Notes under the pieces: generated by a model
What the model was told of the DNA's origin: nothing
The model's database searches: none
Seen by the model: the letters and a program-made list of their open reading frames with translations, nothing else
DNA from: DATBLE01 sp963837265
GTDB lineage: Bacteria; Actinomycetota; Thermoleophilia; Gaiellales; Gaiellaceae
Direction of reading: 5' to 3'
NCBI GenBank assembly: GCA_963837265.1
Contig: CAWIMQ010000009.1
Span: 1-59,957, forward strand
DNA: 59,957 bases
Part shown: piece by piece, positions 24,402-32,455 of the stretch
Numbering within the stretch: the stretch's first letter is position 1
Layout of the letters: every line of letters starts with the position of its first letter
Translations under genes and position numbers: made by a program

Positions 24402-26584
24402 GCCAAATCGCTCCCTCTGGTTGCGATCTGGTTAGGGGCCCGCGTGACTTCGACTGCTCCGCCGAGATCTCGAACGTGTTCTTCTGCAGCTCGTACGACG
24501 CCGTCGACGAGGGTCTTGGTAACCATCGCGCGAAGCGCGATGGCCGTGCCGTTGGAGCGGACGACCACCTCCTCGCCGGTCGAGATGCGCCGGGTCTCGG
24601 CATCGCGTGCGGAGAGCTCGATCACCGGCCCGGGCCGCTGGAACTGAAGCTCCGAGACGCGCTCGACGGCGGCGCCGGAGAAGAGCGGGCGGTAGCGCAG
24701 GAGGCGCAGCGGGCCGCCGTGCGCGGTGGGCGGGATGCCGGTGCCGGGCACCCTCGGCTGCTTGCCCGGCTCCGTGCGGGCCGGAAGCTCGGCGCGCTCG
24801 GCGGCCGGCGCGGCGCGGGCGTGCGGATCGATCGCGACGCCGAAGCGCTCCGCCAGCCTGGCGATCCAGGCGACCTCGTCGGGAGCGGGCGGGATCACCG
24901 CCCGGCGCAGCCGCTGGCGGCGGCCCTCGAGGTTCACGATCGTCCCGTCCCGCTCCAGGTAGCTCGTAGCCGGCAGAACCAGGTCGACCCACTCGCGCAC
25001 CGGGTCGGCGAACATCGTGATCGCGATCACCGCGTCCGCCCGCTCGGCGAGCGATCGAACGGCGGGTTCGGCCGCCGCGTCGTCGCCGGAGACGAGCAGC
25101 ACGCCGATCCTATCCGGGCGCGTCGCCGCGCCTTCACCGGCGGCTTCCCAGGCTGAGGCGACCGCGCGGCCGTTCGGTGTTGCCGGGAGGTAGAAGGCGG
25201 CGGCCGCGCCGAGCTTCCCGGCGAGCTGTGCGACGCGCGCCCCGCCCAGCCCACCGGGGCCGGACCAGACGAGCACGGCGTGCTCGGCTGCCCGAATGCG
25301 CTTCGCGACGTTCCCGCGGAACGCGTCGGCTGCCGTCCCCGGAGCGGTCGGGTGCGTTCCCGCGGCGCCGACGGTGAGGATCTCCGCTCCCTTGCGCCTG
25401 GCGGCCCTGATCCAGAGCCCGACCACGGGCGCGCGCTCCTCGACCGGGTCGTCGCCGACGACGACGACGAGGTCGGCGTCGCGGATCGTCGAGAGCGGCG
25501 CGCGGAACGGGTCGAGCGCGGTGCTCGCCTGCTCCGGGAGCACGACTGCGTCGGAGTCGAGGCCCTGCCGGACGAGCTTCGCGAGCGCCTCCGCCTGCTC
25601 GACCGTCTCGGAGCCGGACAGCGCGAGCAGCACGGGGCCGCCGCGGAGCAGCCGCTCGGCCTCGTCGAGGGCATCGTCCCAGGAGAGCTCCTCGAAGCGG
25701 CGCCTGCCCACCCTGCGCAGGGGGTCGCGGACGCGGTCGCGCGCGTACAGGTGGGCGAACCCGAAGCGGCCCTTGTCGCAGAGCCAGCCCTCGTCGATCT
25801 CGGGGTGGTTGCGGGAGAGGATGCGCTTCACCCTCCCCTCGCGGGTGGTCGCGGTGACGTTGCACCCCACCGGGCAAAGGCCGCAGACGGTCGGCACGTT
25901 CTGGATCTCCCAGGGCCGGGCCTCGAAGCGGTACTGGGTCGAGGTCAGCGCGCCGACCGGACAGAGCTCGATCACGTTCCCGGAGAAGGGCGCCCGGTAG
26001 GGCTCGTCCTCGAAGGTGGCGATGATCGACTGGGCGCCGCGGTTGCGCGCGACCAGCTGCCCGTCCTCGGCGACCTGCTCCGAGAAGCGGGTGCAGCGGT
26101 AGCAGAGGATGCAGCGCTCGCGGTCGAGGGCGATCGCGGGCGAGATCGGGATCGGCTTGTCGAACGTCCGCTTCGGGAACGTCATTCGGGTGTTGCCCGG
26201 GCCCCAGCGGAACGTCAGGTCCTGGAGCGGGCACTCGCCGCCCTTGTCGCAGACCGGGCAGTCGAGGGGATGGTTGACCAGGATGAACTCGAGCGTCGCC
26301 TCCTGCGCCTCCGCCGCCATCGCGGAGGTGGCGGCCGTGCGCACGACCATCCCGTCGGCGGCGGCGAGCGTGCAGGCGGCCTGCGGCTTCGGCGGCCCCG
26401 GCTGCACCTCGCACAGGCACATGCGGCAGGCGCCGACGGGCGGGCCGAGCCGCGGCTCGTAGCAGAAGACGGGGATCTCGATCCCGGCCGTGAGCGCCGT
26501 CTCGACCAGGCCGGTCCCGGCGGGCACCTGGACCTCGACGTCGTCGATGGTCAGCGTCACGAGCTGCACTTCCGCGGCGGTCAC
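24398..26584 (-). CDS. nuoG: NADH-quinone oxidoreductase subunit G
   Basis: 728 aa, the large Fe-S subunit of the NADH module. The N-terminal ferredoxin domain has CYEPRLGPPVGACRMCLCEV; then HPLDCPVCDKGGECPLQD and CILCYRCTRFSE form further cluster sites. CGLCPVGCNV plus a later Cys (DEGWLCDKGRF) supplies the N7-type cluster of the molybdopterin-like domain, which occupies the rest and has no metal cofactor in this family. GTG at 26584 is chosen because the ferredoxin domain starts there; the longer frame would run through repeat sequence upstream. Its C-terminus (residues ~630-728) is the usual molydopterin-dinucleotide-binding-like domain. Confidence 0.95.
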   Translation of the reverse strand: MTAAEVQLVTLTIDDVEVQVPAGTGLVETALTAGIEIPVFCYEPRLGPPVGACRMCLCEVQPGPPKPQAACTLAAADGMVVRTAATSAMAAEAQEATLEFILVNHPLDCPVCDKGGECPLQDLTFRWGPGNTRMTFPKRTFDKPIPISPAIALDRERCILCYRCTRFSEQVAEDGQLVARNRGAQSIIATFEDEPYRAPFSGNVIELCPVGALTSTQYRFEARPWEIQNVPTVCGLCPVGCNVTATTREGRVKRILSRNHPEIDEGWLCDKGRFGFAHLYARDRVRDPLRRVGRRRFEELSWDDALDEAERLLRGGPVLLALSGSETVEQAEALAKLVRQGLDSDAVVLPEQASTALDPFRAPLSTIRDADLVVVVGDDPVEERAPVVGLWIRAARRKGAEILTVGAAGTHPTAPGTAADAFRGNVAKRIRAAEHAVLVWSGPGGLGGARVAQLAGKLGAAAAFYLPATPNGRAVASAWEAAGEGAATRPDRIGVLLVSGDDAAAEPAVRSLAERADAVIAITMFADPVREWVDLVLPATSYLERDGTIVNLEGRRQRLRRAVIPPAPDEVAWIARLAERFGVAIDPHARAAPAAERAELPARTEPGKQPRVPGTGIPPTAHGGPLRLLRYRPLFSGAAVERVSELQFQRPGPVIELSARDAETRRISTGEEVVVRSNGTAIALRAMVTKTLVDGVVRAAEEHVRDLGGAVEVTRAPNQIATRGSDLA
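24402..24543 (-). promoter_or_regulatory. double-hairpin element at the nuoG-nuoH junction (inside nuoG codons)
   Basis: Hairpin 1 has perfect 9-bp arms (24535-24543 and 24523-24531; minus CCATCGCGC/GCGCGATGG) around TTC. Hairpin 2 has arms CCAGATCGC/GCGATTTGG (24423-24431 and 24403-24411; one G-U) with loop AACCAGAGGGA holding the ribosome site, and ends GGC-ATG at the nuoH start. The 3' side of hairpin 1 can pair with the 5' side of hairpin 2 (TAACCA..TCGC, 2-nt bulge). Unlike the other two loci it is fully coding, so chance pairing must be excluded. Confidence 0.5.
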
Positions 26585-26782
26585 GTCACGCTCCCGTAGC
26601 GGGGTCTGACCCCGATACGAATGGTGCCCAGACGGTCGGAGCCGCTGCCGGGCTATACGGCGCGGCCGTGCGCCTTCCGTCACGGATCCGTTCCAGTCTC
26701 GTCATGGGGTCTGACCCTGGGCGGGCGGCAGGGAACGAGCACCGGGCGTCGGACCCGCATGCGCCGGGAGGCGAAGCCCCGC
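26585..26782. repeat. nuoF-nuoG gap carrying two GGGGTCTGACCC palindromes
   Basis: A 198-bp gap in an otherwise overlapping operon. GGGGTCTGACCCC (26601-26613) and GGGGTCTGACCC (26706-26717) sit about 93 bp apart. No convincing short gene or promoter is seen between them. The same 13-mer occurs at 5041. It looks like a REP/BIME-type insertion. Confidence 0.65.
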
Positions 26783-28099
26783 TCACACCGGTACCTCGAC
26801 GGTCGGGTGGTGGGCGTGCTGGTCGCTGGGGGCGAGGATCCCCTCCAGGGACGATGTGCCGCCGAACGGGCAGCGGCCCTGCTCGACGTGCGCGCGGAAC
26901 TCGTCGCCCCACTTGTCCAGGTAGCTCGCAACCGGGTAGACCGCGAACTCCCCGAGGGCGCAGAGCACCTTCCCGAGGATGCCGGAGTTGATCGAGCTGA
27001 GCAGCTCGAGGTCTCCCGGCTCGCCGTTCCCGGACTCGATCTTCTCGAGCAGCTGCACCATCCAGCGTGTCCCCTCGCGGCACGGCGTGCATTTCCCGCA
27101 CGACTCGTGCATGTAGAACCGGGTCGAGCGCAGCGCGAGCTGCACCATGCAGCAGCGGTCGTCGACGACGATCAGCGCGGCCGCGCCGAAGAACGTCTTC
27201 AGCGCGGCCAGCGAGTCGTAGTCGAGCGGCACGTCGATCTCGTCTGCCGAGAGGGCGGGCACCGACGAGCCGCCCGGGAGCACGGCCTTCAGCTCGCGGC
27301 CTCCGGGAATGCCACCGGCGCAGTCGTAGATCAGCTCCCGCATTGGCGTGCCGAGCTCGAGCTCGTAGTTGCCTGGACGGACGACGTTGCCCGAGATCGA
27401 GAAGATCGCGGTGCCGGGAGCGGTCTCCGCACCGGTCTTCGAGAACTCCGCCGCTCCCACCTCGAGCATCGGCGGCAGCGTGGCGATCGTGCAGACGTTG
27501 TTCACCTGGGTCGGCGCGTTGTAGAGCCCCTGCACCGGCGGGAACGGCGGCCGCGGCCGCGGCTGCCCGCGGCGTCCCTCGAGCGAGTCGAGGAGCCCCG
27601 TCTCCTCGCCGCAGACGTACGCGCCGGCGCCTCTGTGCACGACGACGCGGACCCCGCCGAAAAGACCCGCCGCCTCCGCCTCGTCGACCGCGCGCCGGAG
27701 CACCTCGTACTCGCTGAGGTACTCGCCGCGGATGTAGATGAAGACCTCCCGGGACTCGATCGCGTGCGCCGCGATCAGGCATCCCTCGATCAACCGGTGC
27801 GGGACCCGGTTCATCACCTCGCGGTCCTTGAACGCGCCCGGCTCCGACTCGTCGGCGTTGACGACGACGTACGTCGGCTTCGACGAGCCGCGCGGGATCA
27901 GGGACGCCTTGCGTCCGATCGGGAATCCGGCGCCGCCCCGGCCGCGGATGTTCGCCGCCTGCATCTCGTCGATCAGCGCCTCGGGCGTCAGCCCGCGCGC
28001 GCGTGCGAGCGCGGAGTAGCCGCCGATCGCCTGGTACTCCGACAGCCTGGTCAGATCCCGATCGGCCGCCCCGGCGAGCAGGACGTCAGCTCTGCCCAC
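26783..28099 (-). CDS. nuoF: NADH-quinone oxidoreductase subunit F
   Basis: 438 aa, the NADH-binding subunit with FMN and cluster N3. It shows IRGRGGAGFPIGRK for NADH/FMN, YVVVNADESEPGAFKDRE, GAGAYVCGEETGLLDSLEG, and the cluster site ESCGKCTPCREGT with a fourth Cys in KVLCALGEFA. GTG at 28099 overlaps nuoE by 14 nt; the longer upstream frame lies in nuoE. A His-rich tail (QHAHHP) closes the protein. It is followed by a 198-bp gap before nuoG. Confidence 0.95.
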   Translation of the reverse strand: MGRADVLLAGAADRDLTRLSEYQAIGGYSALARARGLTPEALIDEMQAANIRGRGGAGFPIGRKASLIPRGSSKPTYVVVNADESEPGAFKDREVMNRVPHRLIEGCLIAAHAIESREVFIYIRGEYLSEYEVLRRAVDEAEAAGLFGGVRVVVHRGAGAYVCGEETGLLDSLEGRRGQPRPRPPFPPVQGLYNAPTQVNNVCTIATLPPMLEVGAAEFSKTGAETAPGTAIFSISGNVVRPGNYELELGTPMRELIYDCAGGIPGGRELKAVLPGGSSVPALSADEIDVPLDYDSLAALKTFFGAAALIVVDDRCCMVQLALRSTRFYMHESCGKCTPCREGTRWMVQLLEKIESGNGEPGDLELLSSINSGILGKVLCALGEFAVYPVASYLDKWGDEFRAHVEQGRCPFGGTSSLEGILAPSDQHAHHPTVEVPV

Positions 28100-28571
28100 G
28101 GATCTCCTCGACGATCCCGGATGCGTCCTCAGGCTTGACGTGGTGGCGGTAGCGGTTGTCGACGGCGACGACTGGCGCATACCCGCAGCCGCCGAGGCAC
28201 TCGACCACCCGGAAGGTGATCGCGCCGTCCCCGGTGGTCTCGCCCGGCGCGACGCCGATCGCCTCCTCCAGCGCGTCCACCACCCGCTGCGCACCGACGA
28301 GTGCGCACGGCATGTTCGTGCAGACCTCGACCATGTGCCGCCCGACCGGCTCCAGATAGAACATGTCGTAGAAGGAGGCGACTGCCTGACAGTACGCCGG
28401 GGTCAGGTCGAGCGCGTCCGCGACCTCGCGGAGAGCCTCCGGCGGCAGCCACCCGTCGTGCCGCTCCTGCGCGAGCCGAAGCGCCGGCAAGGTGGCCGAG
28501 CGCGGGTCGGGATACCTAGAGGCGATCTCCGCCACCTGTCGGCGGAAGTCCGGAGGACTTTCGCCGATCAT
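28086..28571 (-). CDS. nuoE: NADH-quinone oxidoreductase subunit E
   Basis: 161 aa, a thioredoxin-like [2Fe-2S] subunit (N1a) of the NADH module. Its four Cys ligands are in CTNMPC and CLGGC, in the expected order, preceded by the N-terminal helical bundle with ASFYDMFYLEPVGRH. The ATG shares one base with the nuoD stop (TGATG). Confidence 0.95.
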   Translation of the reverse strand: MIGESPPDFRRQVAEIASRYPDPRSATLPALRLAQERHDGWLPPEALREVADALDLTPAYCQAVASFYDMFYLEPVGRHMVEVCTNMPCALVGAQRVVDALEEAIGVAPGETTGDGAITFRVVECLGGCGYAPVVAVDNRYRHHVKPEDASGIVEEIRGQS

Positions 28572-29860
28572 CAGCGATCAACTTCGCCCATGACCGTGTC
28601 GAGCGAGCCGACGATCGCGATCATGTCCGCGATCAGCGCGTCGCGCATGCACGTCGCGGTCGCCTCCAGGGCGACGAACGAGGGCGCCCGGAACTTGACG
28701 CGCCAGGGCTTCGGCCCGCCGTCCGAGACCACGTAGCAGCCGAGCTCGCCGCGCGGCGACTCGACCGCGACGTACACCTCGCCTTCGGGCACCCGGTAGC
28801 CCTCGGTGACGATCTTGAAGTGGTGGATGAGCGATTCCATCGAGGTGTGAAGCTCGTGCCGAGGCGGGAGCACGACCTTCCGGTCGTCGGCGATCCACGG
28901 CCCGCTCGGCATCCCGTCGAGGCACTGCTCGACGATCCGTGCCGACTCGCGCATCTCGTCCATGTGCACCCGGTAGCGGTCGTAGACGTCGCCGTTCGGG
29001 AACACCGGCACGTCGAAGTCGAGGTCGCCGTAGGCGAGGTACGGCGCCGCCTTCCTCAGGTCCCAGTCCACCCCCGAGGCGCGCAGCACCGGGCCCGACT
29101 GGCCGAGCGCGATCGCGTCGCCGGCCGAGAGCAGGCCGATGCCCTTCGTGCGCTCCAGCCAGATCTTGTTCCGGCTCAGGATCGTCTCGTACTGGTCGAT
29201 CGCTGCCGGTACCGACCCGATGAACTTCCTGCACTCCGGGAAGAAGCCGCGCGGGACGTCCTCGGCAAGACCGCCGGCCTGGAAGTAGCGCGTGTGCATC
29301 CGAGTGCCCGCGACCAGCTCGGAGAGGTCGAGGATCCGCTCGCGCTCGCGGAACGCGTACCAGAACATCGAGATCGCCCCGAGCTCGAGCGCCGAGGTGG
29401 CGAGCCAGATCAGGTGCGAATGGATCCGGTTCAGCTCGCAGAGGAGCGTCCGCATCCACGCCGCCTTCGGCGGGATCTCCATCTCCAGCAGCTTCTCGAT
29501 CGCCAGGACGAAGACGAGCTCGTTGTACTGGAAGGCGACGTAGTCGATGCGCTCCGGGTAGGTGATCGCCTTCCACCACGTCTTCTGCTCCATGTTCTTC
29601 TCGAAGCCGGTGTGCAGGTAGCCGACCACCGCCTGGAGCCCGACGACGTCCTCGCCGTGCAGGTCGACGATCAGCCGGAGGACGCCGTGCGTGGACGGGT
29701 GGTTCGGGCCGAAGTTGACGGTGAGCACGTCCTCGAGGTCACGCGGGGCGAGGAGCGCCGTCGGGATCGGCGAGGGGATCCGCGTGCCTGTGTAGATCAC
29801 CGCATCGGTGCCAGAGCTTGCCCTGGCTCCGATCCCGCTTCTCTCGGGGGCGACCGCCAC
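28571..29860 (-). CDS. nuoD: NADH-quinone oxidoreductase subunit D
   Basis: 429 aa, the 49-kDa-type subunit lining the quinone site. Hallmarks are VNFGPNHPSTHGVLRLIVDL with the quinone-binding His, GYLHTGFEKNMEQKTW, RIHSHLIWLATSALELGA and the C-terminal ESPRGELGCYVVSDG...MGEVDR. GTG at 29860 overlaps the nuoC stop by one base (TAGTG). The first ~35 residues before TVNFGPNH are not conserved, so a later start is possible. Confidence 0.95.
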   Translation of the reverse strand: MAVAPERSGIGARASSGTDAVIYTGTRIPSPIPTALLAPRDLEDVLTVNFGPNHPSTHGVLRLIVDLHGEDVVGLQAVVGYLHTGFEKNMEQKTWWKAITYPERIDYVAFQYNELVFVLAIEKLLEMEIPPKAAWMRTLLCELNRIHSHLIWLATSALELGAISMFWYAFRERERILDLSELVAGTRMHTRYFQAGGLAEDVPRGFFPECRKFIGSVPAAIDQYETILSRNKIWLERTKGIGLLSAGDAIALGQSGPVLRASGVDWDLRKAAPYLAYGDLDFDVPVFPNGDVYDRYRVHMDEMRESARIVEQCLDGMPSGPWIADDRKVVLPPRHELHTSMESLIHHFKIVTEGYRVPEGEVYVAVESPRGELGCYVVSDGGPKPWRVKFRAPSFVALEATATCMRDALIADMIAIVGSLDTVMGEVDR

Positions 29861-30405
29861 TACTCGTCTCCCGAGAACCGGACCGGCTCGCCGCCGATCG
29901 GGTAGTCCTTGCGCAGCGGATGCCCCTCCCAGTCGTCCTCCAGCAGGATCCGCGTGAGGTTCGGATGCCCCTCGACCGGTATGCCCATCATGTCCCAGGC
30001 CTCCCGCTCGTGCCAGTCGGCCGTCGGCCAGACGGAGACGACGCTCGGAACCGCCTCGCCGTCGTCGAGCCAGGCCTGTACGCGGAGCCGCGGCGCCCCC
30101 GGCGCGAGGCGCAGGAGGTGATAGCTCACCGAGAATCGCTTCGGCTTCGGGGCCGGCGCCCGTGCCAGGGCGGCGGTGCCCGGCGCGTTCAGGTCGCGCC
30201 CCCCGGCGGTGCCGTAGTAGCCGGCCGGCGGCCGCGCGCCCCAGTCGAGGTAGTCGGTTGCGCTGACGTCGGCGAGAAACCCGAAGTCGAGCTCGTCGCG
30301 CAGGTAGGTGCATGCCTCGACCAGCCGCGCCGGGTCGACGACAAGCGTCGTCTCGCCGTGCGCCTCCCTTGTCTCGACTAGCCCGGGTACGCGCTCGTAG
30401 CTCAG
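29860..30405 (-). CDS. nuoC: NADH-quinone oxidoreductase subunit C, probable CTG start
   Basis: 181 aa, the 30-kDa-type subunit of the connecting module. It shows FLADVSATDYLDW, the VSVWPTADWHEREAWDMMGIPVEGHPNLTRILLEDDWEGHPLRKDYP signature block (positions ~130-175) and a GEPVRF tail. No ATG, GTG or TTG exists in frame between the nuoB stop and the conserved region; the only near-start is CTG at 30405, which overlaps the nuoB stop as CTGA. The frame stays open upstream inside nuoB, but that part has no family similarity. Confidence 0.9.
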   Translation of the reverse strand: MSYERVPGLVETREAHGETTLVVDPARLVEACTYLRDELDFGFLADVSATDYLDWGARPPAGYYGTAGGRDLNAPGTAALARAPAPKPKRFSVSYHLLRLAPGAPRLRVQAWLDDGEAVPSVVSVWPTADWHEREAWDMMGIPVEGHPNLTRILLEDDWEGHPLRKDYPIGGEPVRFSGDE

Positions 30406-30983
30406 CTCGCCACGCCCCTGATCTCGTACGCGGGCGGGACGCCGACGGCGACCTTCTCGTGCAGGCGGATGATCCCCTCCATCAGCGCCTCCGGCCGCGG
30501 CGGACAGCCGGGCACGTGGATGTCGACGGCGATGATCTTGTCGACCCCCTGGAGGACGGCGTAGTTGTTGAACATCCCGCCCGAGCTCGCGCACGCGCCC
30601 ATCGCAATCACCCATTTCGGCTCGAGCATCTGGTCGTAGATCTGCCGGATCGGCGCTGCCATCTTGTGCGCGACGCGGCCCGAGACGATCAGCAGGTCGG
30701 CCTGCCGCGGCGACGACCGGAAGGCCTCCATCCCGAACCGCGCGATGTCGTACCGCGACGCGACGATCGACATCATCTCGATCGCGCAGCAGGCGAGGCC
30801 GAACGTGTCCGGCCACATCGACCTCGACTGCGACCACGCGACCGCCTTCTCCAGGGTGGTGAGCATCAGCTTCTGCTCGAGCTCCTCCACGCCGACCTCC
30901 TGCTCGAACACGCCCGGCCCCTTGGTCGGCCACAGGAGCCGCTCGGACTGGAGCCCGTAGTCGCGCAGCCGCTTCACCGCCAC
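30402..30983 (-). CDS. nuoB: NADH-quinone oxidoreductase subunit B
   Basis: 193 aa, carrying cluster N2, the last Fe-S centre before quinone. The ligands are the tandem Cys in GLACCAIEMM, then MGACASSGGMF and VPGCPPRPEAL. GTG start at 30983 follows a GGAGG formed by the end of nuoA (4-nt gap). Ends ...GVAS with TGA shared with the nuoC CTG. Confidence 0.96.
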   Translation of the reverse strand: MAVKRLRDYGLQSERLLWPTKGPGVFEQEVGVEELEQKLMLTTLEKAVAWSQSRSMWPDTFGLACCAIEMMSIVASRYDIARFGMEAFRSSPRQADLLIVSGRVAHKMAAPIRQIYDQMLEPKWVIAMGACASSGGMFNNYAVLQGVDKIIAVDIHVPGCPPRPEALMEGIIRLHEKVAVGVPPAYEIRGVAS

Positions 30984-30987
30984 GCTG

Positions 30988-31350
30988 CTACCTCCACTCC
31001 AGTGCTCCCTTCCGCCAGATGTAGACGTAGGCGACGGCGAGGATCGCGACGAAGAACAGGAGCTCGAGGAAGGCGAACCAGCCGAGGGCGTTGAGGGTGA
31101 CGGCGAGCGGGTAGAGAAAGACGATCTCGATGTCGAAGACGATGAAGAGCATCGCCGTCAGGTAGAAGCTGATCGTGAACCGCTGCTGCTGCGGCGGCCC
31201 CGTCGAGACGCCCGACTCGAACGGGAGCACGCGGGCGCGGGTCCGGCGGCGGGGACGCGTCGAGAAGACGAACGAGAAGACGAGCATCGAGGCCGGGATC
31301 GCCAGCGCCATCAGCCCGTAGATCAGGAACGGCAACCAGCTGTCGAGCAC
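30988..31350 (-). CDS. nuoA: NADH-quinone oxidoreductase subunit A
   Basis: 120 aa with three TM helices; LPFESGV is the conserved Cys-loop region (here Ser replaces the usual Cys of FECG), followed by QQQRFTISFYLTAMLFIVFDIEIVFLYP. It is the first gene of the 14-gene operon. The GTG at 31350 is preferred over upstream in-frame starts because GGAGG lies 10 nt before it. The 165 nt upstream to erpA should hold the operon promoter; TAATGT (minus strand, about 31388) is a candidate -10 without a convincing -35. Confidence 0.93.
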   Translation of the reverse strand: MLDSWLPFLIYGLMALAIPASMLVFSFVFSTRPRRRTRARVLPFESGVSTGPPQQQRFTISFYLTAMLFIVFDIEIVFLYPLAVTLNALGWFAFLELLFFVAILAVAYVYIWRKGALEWR

Positions 31351-31503
31351 GCTCGAGCTTCCTCCTCCGTAGGCCCTCCGCGGTCTGACATTAGCAACTC
31401 GCGTCTGAGCGCACGAAGCGAGCGAGAAACCGCTCAACGATGCCTGCGCCGGGTGTCACAAAGTGCCCTGTTCGGGGGGTTCCGGGCGCCCTGGACCGCC
31501 TGC

Positions 31504-31509
31504 TACGAT
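31504..31509 (+). promoter_or_regulatory. -10 box for the A-type carrier gene (leaderless type)
   Basis: TACGAT ends 6 nt before the GTG at 31516; the ATG-containing sequence between them is out of frame. Confidence 0.5.
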
Positions 31510-31515
31510 GAATGC

Positions 31516-31923
31516 GTGGCCACCGTCGAAGAGACCGCGGGCATCGTCAACCTCACCGAGCGCGCCGCCGCCAAGATCAAGGATCTCCAGGCCGACGAGC
31601 CGAGCGGCGACGCGGCCGTCCTGCGCGTGGCCGTGCAGGGAGGCGGCTGCTCCGGCTTCGAGTACGCGCTCGGGTTCGACCGCGCTGCGCAGGAGGGAGA
31701 CCACGAGAACGAGGCGTTCGGCGTTCGCGTCGTCGTCGATCCGTTCAGCGCTCCCTACCTCCAGGGCGCGAGCATCGACTTCCTCGACGGCCTCGAGGAG
31801 TCCGGGTTCAAGATCGAGAACCCGAACGTCGTCTCGTCCTGCGGCTGCGGCCACTCGTTCCAGGTCGAGGACGGCGAGGCTCCCGAAGGAGCCGCCGGCT
31901 GCGGCTCCGGCTGCTCGCACTAG
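31516..31923 (+). CDS. erpA: A-type iron-sulfur carrier protein (ErpA/IscA family)
   Basis: 135 aa. It has the three cluster-ligand Cys of the HesB/IscA fold: GGGCSGFEY and SCGCGHSF. An extra C-terminal tail, GCGSGCSH, adds two Cys and a His beyond the standard ~110-aa length. The protein delivers Fe-S clusters to apo-enzymes; the divergent neighbour is the Fe-S-rich complex I operon, a sensible client. The TAG stop is the first part of a perfect 10-bp hairpin. ErpA versus IscA cannot be told from sequence alone. Confidence 0.88.
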   Translation: MATVEETAGIVNLTERAAAKIKDLQADEPSGDAAVLRVAVQGGGCSGFEYALGFDRAAQEGDHENEAFGVRVVVDPFSAPYLQGASIDFLDGLEESGFKIENPNVVSSCGCGHSFQVEDGEAPEGAAGCGSGCSH

Positions 31924-31944
31924 GCTTTCGCTTCGCGAAAGCCT
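31922..31944 (+). terminator. hairpin starting in the erpA stop codon (GC-TTC-GC core)
   Basis: Arms AGGCTTTCGC (31922-31931) and GCGAAAGCCT (31935-31944) pair perfectly around a TTC loop; the TAG stop gives the first bases of the stem. No T-tract follows, so it may stabilise the 3' end or act as a weak terminator. It has the same core as the exoribonuclease, nuoM and nuoH elements. Confidence 0.6.
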
Positions 31945-31981
31945 GGACATCGTCCTGCCCACCTCGTAGAGTCGCGCGATC

Positions 31982-32425
31982 GTGAAGGCACTGCGGGCGA
32001 TCTACAAGGTCTGGTCGGGAGTGATCGCGTTCGCCGTGCTCGTCCAGATCGGCGCCGCCGGCTACGGGGCGTTCTACGCCGCGAACCACCTGAAGGACGA
32101 CGGGGACACCTTCACCCACAAGGGCTGGGACCACGGCTTCGACTTCCATGTCGGCCTCGGGTGGCTGACCGTCTACGGGATCCTGCTCGCGCTGCTGCTG
32201 GCGCTCGTCGCCCGGGTCGGCCGTCCGCGGATCTGGTGGCAGCTCGGCCTTGCCGTCGCAGGGGTCGTCCAGATCCTGCTCGCGTGGCTCGCCGAGGATC
32301 ACCCGGGATTCGGGTTCCTGCATCCGCTGAACGCGCTCGTCATCCTCGCGATCGCCGGGCAGATCGCCGTGCGCGAGTGGCGGCCGGGCGCATTCGCCGA
32401 GCCCGCGGGCACGGCTGCGGCCTAG
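31982..32425 (+). CDS. four-helix membrane protein (DUF6220-like)
   Basis: 147 aa, GTG start. Four TM helices (about residues 8-30, 58-78, 88-106 and 114-130). The first loop has GDTFTHKGWDHGFDFHVGLGW with several His, and the last segment has EDHPGFGFLHPLNALVIL, a pattern of paired His seen in small haem- or quinone-associated membrane proteins and DUF6220. No enzymatic role is established. A TAGAGT box lies 9 nt upstream. Its TAG stop also begins a short AGCCA/TGGCT hairpin. Confidence 0.7.
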   Translation: MKALRAIYKVWSGVIAFAVLVQIGAAGYGAFYAANHLKDDGDTFTHKGWDHGFDFHVGLGWLTVYGILLALLLALVARVGRPRIWWQLGLAVAGVVQILLAWLAEDHPGFGFLHPLNALVILAIAGQIAVREWRPGAFAEPAGTAAA

Positions 32426-32442
32426 CCACTTCCGCCTGGCTC

Positions 32443-32448
32443 TAGGAT
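32443..32448 (+). promoter_or_regulatory. -10 box for the FprA gene (leaderless type)
   Basis: TAGGAT ends 7 nt before the GTG at 32456. It partly overlaps the 3' arm of the AGCCA/TGGCT hairpin after the preceding gene. Confidence 0.55.
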
Positions 32449-32455
32449 CGACCCC

